Shown: positions 1-7,989, numbered from the stretch's first letter. The stretch is 17,085 bases of DNA from Bacteriovorax stolpii (GCA_945890905.1 CAMDDI010000043.1:1-17085), one strand, 5' to 3'. Notes: generated by a model not told the origin, from the sequence alone. Made by a program: numbers and translations.

Positions 1-1712
1 GTGTAGTTTAAAAGAATCGGTCCTCCTATATGCTTGAAGTCTTCTTCTGTCATATTATCAATTTCATAACCATTGAGCTGCTCGAGCATGATTTGATAAA
101 GGTAGCGGTCAAAGTCTTTAATGGTCTCAAGACCAAACTGCTTCATAAACTTATGAGTCTGATCACGAAGAGTCGGATCTTCTTCGCCTTTAATCAAATA
201 CTCCTGACCTTGTTTAGTGAAAAACTTGTGGTAGAAGTTTTTGAGTTCAGAAATTGTCACTCCCATCTTTCCTGCTGATTCAGTCTGATAGTGGCCACCA
301 GCAAAGTTCATAAGACTTGAAATCATAATGGCTTCAAAATCGATATTATCTACTTCGTAGTTCAAATAGAACTGATCATTAAGAAGTCCATCAGCCTTGA
401 GCTTCTCAAGAGTAAGAAAGAAAGTCTGGATAAAAGGGAGGGCTTCTATGAAGGTCACCGAAGCTTGATTCCAAAGTCTGAGGGACTCGAGATCTTTTAT
501 CTCTAGGGCCTTAGAGCTTCCGTCAAACTTATATTTTGCGACATCTTCATGAGAATTTTCTAAAAAAGAATTCCAGTACATTCCTAAGAAATAACCAAAG
601 TCTTCCTGCTCAAAAGGAGTCGCGGCCAGGGCCTTTTTAATCTCTTTTTTTGAAACTTCAATCAAACTGTGTCCAATCTTATACAGATCGACAAAATCAA
701 AGGTTTCAAAAATATTACCCTGACTTAACTGGGACTGAACATATTCAAACCCAAGCTCCAAACACTGCTTGGTTTGATTTCCGACTCGTCCCATTGCGGT
801 AGAACCATTCTTCAAGGCATCTTCTAAAGTCATGCGGGCATTCACAAGTCTCACAAAATTGAAATGCAAGAACTGCTGACGCTTTTCATTTTCTAATTTA
901 TCAAGTGAAGCTTTGATCTGATCCATTCCCGACTGATAGGGAACTAGAGATGAGGCGTGAAGACTTTGATTGGCCGACTGGGCATCAAGGTTTCCTGTGA
1001 TGCCTTTTTTATTGCGGATAAAGTCATCGATCTGACTTAGTTTAATAAATGGACTCTGATAGGCCAGGGCCTCAAAGTAATCAACAAATCCAAACTCCCG
1101 AAGACGCTCAATTTTTTCCTGATAAACTGTCTCTTCCATGATTTGATAAGAATCCACCACCATCTTAAAGAGAAACGCGTAGGCATACTCCACTCCCATA
1201 TCCCCATAAAGTCGGCGGACAAAGGATTTTAGCTCTTCGACTAATTGAAAATCTTCAGGGTATTCAATGAGGAGTTGATTGTCTTCGGTGAGGAAGTAAT
1301 TATTTCCTTCAGGGTATTCCGGCTCTTCAGCATCAAAGGTCTGAACGGTGAATTGATTCTTAAGACTTAAAAGAAAGTCTTCACTTTTTACGTACTCTAA
1401 AACCACATCATCGTCTTCGCACTTACTGAAAATTTCCATCCAACGGAAAGCTGCTTGAAAATCTAAAACATCTTTTTGCCAAAGATCAATATCACGCAAG
1501 GCCTGACGTTGATCCACTGAGAGCTTGGGTAAAATATTAGCAATCTGATCAGTTGAAGTATTTTGCAATGATACATAAAGGGGCTGAATAGGAATTGAAG
1601 AGAGATCCATTCCAGTCTCAACTAACTTTTCGATATCTTCAAACCTTTTATAAGATTGGGCCTCATACAATAACTGGCTCAATAGATCTTTTTTGATCAC
1701 CGTGGAATTCAT
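1..1712 (-). CDS. DUF6178 family protein, 3' end outside the window
   Basis: The frame starts at ATG 1712-1710 and stays open for 570 codons to the left edge, so the C-terminus is missing. A good ribosome binding site (AAAGGA, five bases before the ATG) supports the start. The protein is soluble, acidic and mostly helical by composition, with no signal peptide or membrane segment. Residues 59-86 (NILPKLSVDQRQALRDIDLW and following) resemble the N-terminal block I associate with DUF6178, a family of unknown function found mostly in delta-proteobacteria and relatives. Later stretches, such as MGRVGNQTKQCLELGFEYV, fit a helical repeat-like protein. No catalytic motif is visible. It is divergent from the HAD gene across a 112-nt gap and shares no operon with anything in the window. 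The family assignment is from memory of the sequence pattern. Confidence 0.75.
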   Translation of the reverse strand, partial: MNSTVIKKDLLSQLLYEAQSYKRFEDIEKLVETGMDLSSIPIQPLYVSLQNTSTDQIANILPKLSVDQRQALRDIDLWQKDVLDFQAAFRWMEIFSKCEDDDVVLEYVKSEDFLLSLKNQFTVQTFDAEEPEYPEGNNYFLTEDNQLLIEYPEDFQLVEELKSFVRRLYGDMGVEYAYAFLFKMVVDSYQIMEETVYQEKIERLREFGFVDYFEALAYQSPFIKLSQIDDFIRNKKGITGNLDAQSANQSLHASSLVPYQSGMDQIKASLDKLENEKRQQFLHFNFVRLVNARMTLEDALKNGSTAMGRVGNQTKQCLELGFEYVQSQLSQGNIFETFDFVDLYKIGHSLIEVSKKEIKKALAATPFEQEDFGYFLGMYWNSFLENSHEDVAKYKFDGSSKALEIKDLESLRLWNQASVTFIEALPFIQTFFLTLEKLKADGLLNDQFYLNYEVDNIDFEAIMISSLMNFAGGHYQTESAGKMGVTISELKNFYHKFFTKQGQEYLIKGEEDPTLRDQTHKFMKQFGLETIKDFDRYLYQIMLEQLNGYEIDNMTEEDFKHIGGPILLNY

Positions 1713-1789
1713 CTTGGTCCTTTGAGTTTAAAGGGAGGTTCTACCCAATCCACAAGGTTTTGGCCATTCATGCACGACGCATCATTTGC

Positions 1790-1818
1790 TGGATTAAAGT
1801 GATCTTCGAGGTTATGAT
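1790..1818 (+). promoter_or_regulatory. Candidate promoter giving a leaderless HAD mRNA
   Basis: A -10-like TATGAT lies at 1813-1818, with a weak -35 (TGGATT, 1790-1795) 17 bp upstream. Transcription would then start at about 1824-1825, which is the ATG of the HAD gene, and no Shine-Dalgarno sits at normal spacing. The -35 matches only half of the consensus, so this is a tentative call. Confidence 0.3.
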
Positions 1819-1824
1819 CTGTGT

Positions 1825-2481
1825 ATGATCACTATCAGTGTTAAACCGTTTAAAACTATCCCTGACCTGCCCCTACTTTTGGCCGGCTTCCCTGGAATTC
1901 GGGGAATCTTTTTTGATATGGATGGAACTCTTTTTAATACGGAAGCCTATCACACTGAAGCTTTAATTAAAATTGGTCTAGAACAGAAAATACGCCCGCC
2001 TTATGCCCCTGAGAAAGTTCACGAGCTCATGATGGGAAAGGCCGATTACCTGGTGTACGAAATTGTTAAATCTTGGGAAGGTTTCCCGACCCACTGGGGA
2101 GCCGAAGAATTTATCAATGAAAAAAATAAAAATTTACTGCAAATACTCTCCAAAACAAATGCGGCTGAATATTTTCCTCTTGATACATTAAGTTTGCTCA
2201 AAGAGATCAAGGATCAAAAAATATTTGTAGGGCTTGTGACTTCAAGTGAAAAAGTAATTACGCAGAAACTTTTGAGCTTTGCCGGAATAGAGAATTTCTT
2301 TGATCTCGTTCTCACTCGAGATGATTGCCCTGAGCATAAACCAAAACCTTGGCCATACTTAAAGGCGATTGAACTCTCTCAATTTCTTCCCCAAGAAACT
2401 CTGATCTTTGAAGATTCAAATGTAGGGCTGGCCTCAGCGACTGCTTCTGGTGCCCATGTGATTAAGGTGGAGTGGTTCTAA
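1825..2481 (+). CDS. HAD superfamily phosphatase/phosphomutase-like hydrolase (HAD-IA)
   Basis: This 218-aa protein carries all four HAD motifs. Motif I is FFDMDGTLF, with nucleophile Asp31 and acid/base Asp33. Motif II is LVTSS (Thr139/Ser140). Motif III has Lys172 in HKPKP. Motif IV is FEDSNVGLASA, with Glu196-Asp197 for Mg2+. The four-helix cap between motifs I and II (about residues 40-120) is of the beta-phosphoglucomutase/GPH-like type, so small phosphorylated metabolites such as sugar phosphates are likely substrates. The exact one cannot be read from the sequence. About 28 residues precede motif I, which is long for this family, yet no better start with a ribosome binding site exists. 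Translation may begin on a leaderless transcript. The stop overlaps the stop of the convergent minus-strand gene by 4 nt. Confidence 0.9.
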   Translation: MITISVKPFKTIPDLPLLLAGFPGIRGIFFDMDGTLFNTEAYHTEALIKIGLEQKIRPPYAPEKVHELMMGKADYLVYEIVKSWEGFPTHWGAEEFINEKNKNLLQILSKTNAAEYFPLDTLSLLKEIKDQKIFVGLVTSSEKVITQKLLSFAGIENFFDLVLTRDDCPEHKPKPWPYLKAIELSQFLPQETLIFEDSNVGLASATASGAHVIKVEWF

Positions 2482-4025
2482 GGTCTCAAGATAACCAACT
2501 GCCACTGCCCTCGAGTGGTCTGATTATTGGCAATTTCAATTAATTCAGGATCTGGCTTAAAACTCGCATCAATTTCATTGGACACGTAAAAGGAATTTCC
2601 TAAAACCGAAATCATATTCCACATGCCCTGATGCTCTTGCATGTCGATGAGATACTTGATGAATAGCAGAGGGACAGGTGCCTCTTTAGAACCTAACTTA
2701 TCATAATTTTTCATCTCGCTAAGTGCTTCACGTGAAATAAAAGACTTTAAGCGAGTGGAGAGATTATTTAACATATTTAAGGTAAAAATATAATCGTAGC
2801 GCAGCTTGAGCATATCCACGTTTTGGCGATCGAGGTTATCCTGAGCTCGGCTTTCTGCTGCCTGGAGAAAAGCGCTTTTGGCCTTGACCAATAAAAGGGG
2901 CACTTCTTTATTCTTTTGGGGCTGGGTGACCTCTGGTTCAGTTTTTTTAATAGCGAGCTCGGGCACAACTAGCGGAGCTTGAACTTTGATCTCTTCTGGT
3001 TCTACATCTTTAACTTCCACCACTGGGGCTTTTTCATGGGCATAAAAGTCAGCTAAGCCTTTTTCCTCATACTCTTTAGCTGCTCCATAAAAAAAGACTC
3101 GGCCTTGAAGAAATCGCTCTTGATATTTTCCTACTAGATAGGATTCAAGGGAAGAAAACAGCTGATCTAATGGAGGGTAATTCACTTCACGATGTGACAT
3201 CACTTCAGAGAATCGCTTTAAGCATCCGACAGCGTCGCCTTTTTGGTTAAAGCTATTAATGATATTTGAGCGCCCTAAAAGATAAAAGGCATCTCGGTGA
3301 GCGGCAAGCCCCTGAAGCTCATCAGTCTCTGAGCAAATCTGGGTCATGAGTTTTTGATCATCTTGGCAAGATGTACGAAATTTATCTGCAAGCTCGGTGG
3401 CATCACAATTTGTTTTGCAGTCTTTACTCAAGCGGTAGTGAGAGTACCACTTGTAATGAGTGCCCTTGTGTTCATTTTGCCAAATATCTTTCGTGTAAGG
3501 AATAGGAAGTGAATCCTTATACTCAGGATGATACTTAATTAGGCGAGCAATGAATTTTTTCATTTCTAAGGATTTAGTCTGACAAGTCTTGGCCCATTTC
3601 AATAAATCAAATTCACATCCATTTCGCAAACCCAGCTGATTAGAGGTCAGCTGCATATGCCACTGCCCTTCCAGTAAATAGCTCAAAGTGATCAGTCGGT
3701 AAGCGTAGCGGATATCATCAAAATGCTCAGAGAGAGATTCATTGGTGCAGCTCATGCCACTACTGAGTTCAGATTTGATAAAATGAGCGTAATCAGGCTC
3801 AGAGGTAAAAAGATACGGAGAAAAAAAATTCTGAAAATACTTATCATCTGCAAAAACAAATTTACCTTGATAGATATCTTGGAAAATTAAAGGCTCATAG
3901 CGACCGGCATAAGAATCTAAGCGCTTCTCTCCGAGGTATCCCTCAGAGTAAACGCGATCTAGCTTGCCCCAGGCGGTCTGGGTCAAGAAGAGAATTAAGA
4001 ATTGAACCAAAATAAAGTGAGCCAT
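2478..4025 (-). CDS. Secreted Cys-rich protein of unknown function, last gene of the TRAP operon
   Basis: I do not recognise a family for this 515-aa protein. Residues 1-20 form a signal peptide (short hydrophobic core ending TQTAWG), so it should be periplasmic or outer-membrane associated. An N-terminal part (about 21-330) holds eight cysteines between 93 and 268 (93, 137, 148, 203, 207, 220, 231, 268), an even number that would suit disulfides. A Pro/Glu/Lys/Val-rich linker follows (about 333-375), then a charged helical region (about 380-440) and a C-terminal domain to 515. The ATG lies 31 nt inside the end of dctM and has no Shine-Dalgarno, which points to translational coupling and ties it to the transporter. 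It might be an accessory periplasmic factor for the transported ligand, but this is inferred only from position. Confidence 0.85.
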   Translation of the reverse strand: MAHFILVQFLILFLTQTAWGKLDRVYSEGYLGEKRLDSYAGRYEPLIFQDIYQGKFVFADDKYFQNFFSPYLFTSEPDYAHFIKSELSSGMSCTNESLSEHFDDIRYAYRLITLSYLLEGQWHMQLTSNQLGLRNGCEFDLLKWAKTCQTKSLEMKKFIARLIKYHPEYKDSLPIPYTKDIWQNEHKGTHYKWYSHYRLSKDCKTNCDATELADKFRTSCQDDQKLMTQICSETDELQGLAAHRDAFYLLGRSNIINSFNQKGDAVGCLKRFSEVMSHREVNYPPLDQLFSSLESYLVGKYQERFLQGRVFFYGAAKEYEEKGLADFYAHEKAPVVEVKDVEPEEIKVQAPLVVPELAIKKTEPEVTQPQKNKEVPLLLVKAKSAFLQAAESRAQDNLDRQNVDMLKLRYDYIFTLNMLNNLSTRLKSFISREALSEMKNYDKLGSKEAPVPLLFIKYLIDMQEHQGMWNMISVLGNSFYVSNEIDASFKPDPELIEIANNQTTRGQWQLVILRP

Positions 4026-5260
4026 GGTATGTAAGTAATAATAGCAAGGGCCAGGAGTAATAAAAACAAGAAAGGCACACTTACCCGATATAATTCCAGC
4101 ACAGGCCGATTAAATCTAAAAGAACTGATAAACAAATTGATTCCCACCGGTGGGGTTATATAACCAATCTCTAAATTGGTTAGAAACACGATGGCCAAAT
4201 GAAGTGGATTCACACCAAATTGCTCTGCTATGGGCAGAATCAACGGCACCACTACAATAATGGCACTGAAGATATCCATTAAGCATCCCACAATGAGTAA
4301 GAAGAAATTCAACACCAAAAGGAAGATCCATTTATTGGTAATAAAGTGCTTCATGGCCGCAAGAATCTTCATGGGAATTTCTTCATCCACCAGATAGTTT
4401 GTAAGTCCAAGAGCGCAGCAAAGGATCAGAAGAATGGCCCCTACAAGAGTGAGACTCTCAACCACAACTTTGGGGATATCCCGGCTGATAGATAAGTCTT
4501 TGGTAAAAAAACAATTGACCACAAGAACATAGAAAGCAGACAGCGCCGAGGCTTCAGTCGCAGTGACAAAACCACCGTAAATTCCACCTAACACAAAGAC
4601 CGGAAGTGGCAATTCATAACGAGCCTGCCAAAGAGTTCTTTTGACATCACTCCAGATGAGTTTTTTCTTTTCTCGCTTAATTCCTCGGGCCTGATAAATG
4701 GAATAGCTCCCGAGAACTATCATGAGTACAAACCCAGGAATAAGCCCAGCTAAAAATAATTGATCGATATCAACTTTAGCGATAATCCCGTAAAGGATAA
4801 TAGGAAGACTTGGAGGAAACAATAGACCAAGTGATCCACAAGTCGTGATGAGTCCTAAGGCAAATTTCTCAGAGTATCCCTCTTGAATAAGAATGGGAAA
4901 AAGAAGTCCCCCGAGGGCGATGATAGTGACACCTGATGCTCCCGTGAACGCCGTAAAAAAAGCGCACACAAAAAGGCAAACGATGGCCACTCCACCTGGG
5001 AGCCAGCCTAAAAGAGCTTGGGAGAGATTTAATAATCTAACTGGTGCCTTAGACTCGGCCAGCACGTATCCCGCAAATGTAAAAAGCGGAATGGTGAGAA
5101 TAGTCGGAGCAGAGGCCAGGCGATAAATTTCAACCGCCACAGCGGAGAGCTCAATTCCACTGTACTGAAAGGCCACCATGGCAAGAGCGGCCATCACCGC
5201 AAAGATCGGTGCACCCAACATGGCCAAAAAAAAGATACTACTATAAACGATGAGGCTCAT
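3995..5260 (-). CDS. dctM: TRAP transporter large permease DctM
   Basis: This 421-aa polytopic inner-membrane protein has about 11-12 hydrophobic segments and is full family length. TRAP-large-subunit features include FTGASGVTIIALGGLLFPI (about 105-123), GSLGLLFPPSLPIILYG (about 142-158), a GGFVTATEASALSAFYVL block in the middle, and TNLEIGYITPPVGINLFI near the C-terminus. It forms the ion-coupled translocation channel, in the DctM/elevator-type family, and works with DctQ and the periplasmic binding protein. A Shine-Dalgarno (GGAG, six bases away) precedes ATG 5260-5258. The gene overlaps dctQ by 20 nt upstream and the 515-codon gene by 31 nt downstream, so co-translation is expected. The coupling ion, usually Na+ in this family, cannot be read here. 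Confidence 0.97.
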   Translation of the reverse strand: MSLIVYSSIFFLAMLGAPIFAVMAALAMVAFQYSGIELSAVAVEIYRLASAPTILTIPLFTFAGYVLAESKAPVRLLNLSQALLGWLPGGVAIVCLFVCAFFTAFTGASGVTIIALGGLLFPILIQEGYSEKFALGLITTCGSLGLLFPPSLPIILYGIIAKVDIDQLFLAGLIPGFVLMIVLGSYSIYQARGIKREKKKLIWSDVKRTLWQARYELPLPVFVLGGIYGGFVTATEASALSAFYVLVVNCFFTKDLSISRDIPKVVVESLTLVGAILLILCCALGLTNYLVDEEIPMKILAAMKHFITNKWIFLLVLNFFLLIVGCLMDIFSAIIVVVPLILPIAEQFGVNPLHLAIVFLTNLEIGYITPPVGINLFISSFRFNRPVLELYRVSVPFLFLLLLALAIITYIPWLTLFWFNS

Positions 5261-5750
5261 GCGCTTCTCCGTTTAAGATGCCAAACATTAATTGATTGAA
5301 AAAGCGCAGTGTAATAAGTCCCATCCCAACAGGAATGATGGCCACAAGGTAAGCTGAATGAATATCTAAAAAGCCAGGTGCACCAAATTCTTTTTCTACT
5401 AAGTATAAATCCCAACCTGCTTTTGCCAGTGCCAGGCAAGTAAGAAAACAAAAGAGAGTCACTAGATTGCGGTGAACCCAATGAAGAACTTTGGAAGAAG
5501 ACATCTCAACAAGTTTTGTTAAAAGATCAACTTTGATATGAACATTTTTACTGGTGGCCAGAGATCCACCTAAAAAAGCTGAGAGAAAAACAATATGTCG
5601 GATCAAAGGTTCCATCCACATATTACTCTCTCCTAGCCAGCGAAGAATAATGGAAGTCACAGCAATGCCCAAAATCACAAAGAGCGATCCCACCAGTCCC
5701 CAGCGACTGATTCTCTCTAAGACATCATCAAAAGCTTGGATCAATTTCAT
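5241..5750 (-). CDS. dctQ: TRAP transporter small permease DctQ
   Basis: This 169-aa protein has four hydrophobic segments (about 17-36, 48-64, 93-112 and 132-152), the DctQ layout. The segment GGSLATSKNVHIKVDLL (about 61-77) is the typical cytoplasmic-side signature between helices 2 and 3. DctQ pairs with DctM and helps dock the solute-binding protein. Its ATG overlaps the dctP stop by one base in the arrangement TAATG, and its end overlaps dctM by 20 nt, so translation is coupled on both sides. Confidence 0.95.
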   Translation of the reverse strand: MKLIQAFDDVLERISRWGLVGSLFVILGIAVTSIILRWLGESNMWMEPLIRHIVFLSAFLGGSLATSKNVHIKVDLLTKLVEMSSSKVLHWVHRNLVTLFCFLTCLALAKAGWDLYLVEKEFGAPGFLDIHSAYLVAIIPVGMGLITLRFFNQLMFGILNGEAHEPHRL

Positions 5751-6724
5751 TATTTAATCTCTCTATCAAACTGATCTAGCATTTTTGCAGAGATATATTT
5801 GTCTTTGAGCTTGGCGACGACTCCAGAGCGGAGTGATGCAGCTTTTTTATAATCCTCAGCTGGGAAAGAAACAAATTCAACGCCGGACTTTTTAAGGGCC
5901 TCTTTGGCCGCTTCATTTTCAGCAATAGATTTGTCATTGGCCTCTTTGGCGTATTTAAAGGCCAGATCACTCACAATTTTCTGATGCTCAGGTTTGAGTT
6001 TCGCAAAGGCCTTATCTGAAATCAGAAGAGCGCCGATAGAAAATGCCGTAGGAAAATCCACTAAGTATTTTACCTTTGTCTGCCACTGCAAGGCCAAAAT
6101 CCCCAAAGGTGGAGCATAAGCAGCGTTAATGATTCCGGTAGATAGTGAAGAGAGAACATCAGGCAGGGCGAGAGGAACAGAGACTAGTTCCAGGGATTCT
6201 AACATGGCCTTAACCAATTCATCCCCTTCCCATGACCAAATCTTAATGCCCTTGAGCTCATTTAAGCTCGTAACTTTTTTTGTTGAAACCAAATACACCA
6301 GACCCACATCGTAGAAACCAAGATTCACAAATCCTTTAGTCTTAAGACTCTGGCTAAATTGAGCAGAGAGCTTAGTCATAACTGCTGAAGCTTTCTTTTG
6401 ATCACCATAAAAACTAAATGGCATCTCCATCACCCGCACATCTCCAGAAATATCACCCAAAGTTTTGCCAGTGAAAATACCACCTTGATACTGTCCGATC
6501 CGAATCTTGCGAAGCACATCGGGTTCATCTCCAGCGACTCCGCCGTAATAAATTTTAAATGTGGCCTCACCACCCGTGGCGGCTTCAGCTTCTTGAGCAA
6601 ATCTCTTTAAGCTCTTGCCCCAGGTTGTACCTTCAGGAACTAAGGCCGCAAGCTTAAACTGCTGACCAGCAAAAGCCGATCCCATAAGAAAGAGACAACA
6701 AAGTGCACAGAACTTTTTCAACAT
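5750..6724 (-). CDS. dctP: TRAP transporter solute-binding protein DctP, TatP-like subfamily
   Basis: This 324-aa periplasmic protein has a signal peptide cut after AFA (residue 19). The DctP domain starts at FKLAALVPEGTTWGKSLKRF. Family blocks include GGVAGDEPDVLRKIRIGQYQ (about 61-80), SLNELKGIKIWSWEGDEL (153-170) and DVLSSLSTGIINAAYAPPLG (189-208). In carboxylate-binding DctP proteins the position after LKGxKI is usually Arg, which forms a salt bridge to the ligand. Here it is Trp163, within a WSWEGD stretch that I associate with binding proteins from TatT-linked TRAP systems. A simple carboxylate ligand is therefore unlikely. A Shine-Dalgarno (AAGGAT) precedes ATG 6724-6722, only 9 nt after tatT. 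Unlike the Treponema TatP lipoprotein, this copy lacks a convincing lipobox and is probably soluble. Confidence 0.93.
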   Translation of the reverse strand: MLKKFCALCCLFLMGSAFAGQQFKLAALVPEGTTWGKSLKRFAQEAEAATGGEATFKIYYGGVAGDEPDVLRKIRIGQYQGGIFTGKTLGDISGDVRVMEMPFSFYGDQKKASAVMTKLSAQFSQSLKTKGFVNLGFYDVGLVYLVSTKKVTSLNELKGIKIWSWEGDELVKAMLESLELVSVPLALPDVLSSLSTGIINAAYAPPLGILALQWQTKVKYLVDFPTAFSIGALLISDKAFAKLKPEHQKIVSDLAFKYAKEANDKSIAENEAAKEALKKSGVEFVSFPAEDYKKAASLRSGVVAKLKDKYISAKMLDQFDREIK

Positions 6725-6733
6725 CTTTTATCC

Positions 6734-7681
6734 TTAGAAAATTTTAGCTTTATTTTTTTCAATAATTTCAAAACGTTTTTTTGCTACAGCGTTGTAGAGA
6801 TTTAGATCTTCGTTCACACGGTAAGAAGAGTGATCCTCAAGACTATCGCGGTTAAGGTTGTCCCACTCCGCAAATTCCTGCTTTAAAATCTTGGACTCCA
6901 TTTCATACAAATCAGATTCAAATGCAGGTAGGAGAAGGTACTGGATGTAGCTGATTCGAATCAAGAGATTTTTTGGATTTCTCGACATGGCATCCATATA
7001 AAGTTCTTTGGCCAACTGAGGGTTGCCTCCTAACATTTTAGGACGAGCAGCTTCGTATTGCGCAAAAAACAGATCACAAACTCCATCATCAATTTTTGGA
7101 TCTTCCTTGCAAACAAAATCAAAGAGGATTTTCACTCGGGGAACTTGCGACACAAGACTCATATTATCTTTTTGCAAGTTAATCAGACTTCCCCAAGATT
7201 GGGCCAAATACAACACTCCCTCAAGGTCTCTATCGCTGAGTTTTTTCCCAAGTTTAATTTTGAGTTCATGATCATTTAAGTTTAAAAGATCTCTTTTGGA
7301 GATTCCTTTTTTATCCAGGAACACAAGTCCGTAATCAAGTGAGCGAGTGTAAAGGGAGATGGCACTTTTAAAATTGACCGAATTCTCAAGACCCAAAATT
7401 GAATCTTCTAAAAAAAGCGTCTCATGAACAGAAAATGCATAGCCTGCGTAACCCTTGGCCAGTGTAGCGAGAAGAACCAAATTATCTTTATCTTGAAGAC
7501 TTAACAGTTCCATGAATTTCAAATTTCCCGGCGCAGAAGCCCTGAAAAACTCCCAGTCTCTCTCACGGGCCATGCGGGCATTAGAGTCTCTAAAGAGACC
7601 AGAAGTAGAACGTAGAGAGTACTTTTGAATGGTGGAGCAGCCCCAAATGGTACCCAAGAGAGCTAAAATAAGCAGTCGCAT
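6734..7681 (-). CDS. tatT: TatT-family TPR-like lipoprotein of a TRAP transporter
   Basis: This 315-aa protein starts with a lipoprotein signal (LLGTIWGC, Cys15; Trp at -2 of the lipobox is unusual). The rest is helical. It matches the pattern I know for TatT, the trimeric TPR-like lipoprotein described with TatP in Treponema pallidum. The diagnostic stretches are LVLLATLAKGYAGYAFSV (about 68-85), VLYLAQSWGSLINLQKD (about 156-172) and YEAARPKMLGGNPQLAKELY (209-228). TatT is thought to join the binding protein so that a hydrophobic groove or pore passes ligand to it, perhaps lipids or other hydrophobic molecules. It is the first gene of the operon and dctP follows after 9 nt. Only a weak Shine-Dalgarno (TTAGG) is visible before the ATG. 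The membrane of residence is not settled by the residues after Cys15. Confidence 0.85.
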   Translation of the reverse strand: MRLLILALLGTIWGCSTIQKYSLRSTSGLFRDSNARMARERDWEFFRASAPGNLKFMELLSLQDKDNLVLLATLAKGYAGYAFSVHETLFLEDSILGLENSVNFKSAISLYTRSLDYGLVFLDKKGISKRDLLNLNDHELKIKLGKKLSDRDLEGVLYLAQSWGSLINLQKDNMSLVSQVPRVKILFDFVCKEDPKIDDGVCDLFFAQYEAARPKMLGGNPQLAKELYMDAMSRNPKNLLIRISYIQYLLLPAFESDLYEMESKILKQEFAEWDNLNRDSLEDHSSYRVNEDLNLYNAVAKKRFEIIEKNKAKIF

Positions 7682-7752
7682 ATTGTGCCTAACCTATGAA
7701 AATTACATTTATCTCATCTTAACTGCCAGAAGTATTTTGGGACAGAAAATCG

Positions 7753-7770
7753 CCGATCGGAAAATTTTCC
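7753..7770. promoter_or_regulatory. Two abutting perfect palindromes, candidate operator
   Basis: CCGATCGG (7753-7760) is an 8-bp perfect palindrome. It shares its last two bases with GGAAAATTTTCC (7759-7770), a 12-bp perfect palindrome. The site lies about 72-90 bp before the tatT ATG and about 30-45 bp before the rightward extended -10. That is a reasonable place for a dimeric repressor or activator acting on either side. No known regulator consensus is claimed. Confidence 0.3.
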
Positions 7771-7797
7771 CTACTAGCAGATCTGTACTGCAGAGGG

Positions 7798-7806
7798 TGA
7801 TATAAT
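7798..7806 (+). promoter_or_regulatory. Extended -10 promoter element (TGaTATAAT)
   Basis: A perfect TATAAT at 7801-7806 is preceded by TG at the extended -10 position (7798-7799). No -35 is recognisable at 16-18 bp, which extended -10 promoters can tolerate. Transcription would start near 7813 and run rightward toward the 56-codon gene. Confidence 0.4.
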
Positions 7807-7939
7807 AAGTAAATCCAGTTGGTTCCTTGATGAACTCAAGATTTTCAAAAAGATGACCGACAGGATTTATAGATTACTTTCAGCTAGGAGTTTCCTATTG
7901 GATGAGTATCTAGATTCTCTCCCTTAGCCCTCATTTCGT

Positions 7940-7967
7940 TTGACGACTTGGGGATAAGGCCTAAAAT
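7940..7967 (+). promoter_or_regulatory. Sigma70-like promoter of the 56-codon gene
   Basis: TTGACG (7940-7945) and TAAAAT (7962-7967) each match five of six consensus bases and are separated by 16 bp. The predicted start near 7974 gives a short leader of about 16 nt that contains the ribosome binding site GAGG (7981-7984). This is the best promoter match in the window. Confidence 0.6.
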
Positions 7968-7989
7968 AGCGCTTTAACCCGAGGTCCGT

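Larger units (their letters stand above)
7682..7989. other. Intergenic control region between tatT and the 56-codon gene
   Basis: These 308 bases contain no convincing gene. From left to right they hold the tatT leader, abutting palindromes at 7753-7770, an extended -10 box at 7798-7806 reading rightward, a small CTTGA/TCAAG hairpin near 7828-7842, and the promoter at 7940-7967. A 24-codon frame (7853-7927) lacks a ribosome binding site and I do not call it. The stretch 7813-7939, downstream of the extended -10, could be a 5' leader or a small RNA, but no terminator marks its end. I found no clear -35/-10 pair for tatT on the minus strand. Confidence 0.5.

Noticed and set aside
30..278. 82-codon plus-strand frame at the left edge
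   Set aside because: It is antisense to the DUF6178 frame, which is continuous and in good agreement with a family pattern.
2502..2518. CCACT/AGTGG hairpin just inside the end of the 515-codon gene
   Set aside because: It has a five-pair stem with no T-run on either side, so it is not credible as a terminator for the convergent genes.
4893..5126. Open frame on the plus strand inside dctM
   Set aside because: It is antisense to a clear polytopic membrane protein, has a composition explained by the opposite frame, and lacks a ribosome binding site. The same applies to the short frames antisense to dctP, tatT, dctQ and the PKS.
7853..7927. 24-codon frame in the tatT upstream region
   Set aside because: It has no ribosome binding site and no recognisable peptide features. 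It could be a leader peptide, but nothing supports it.
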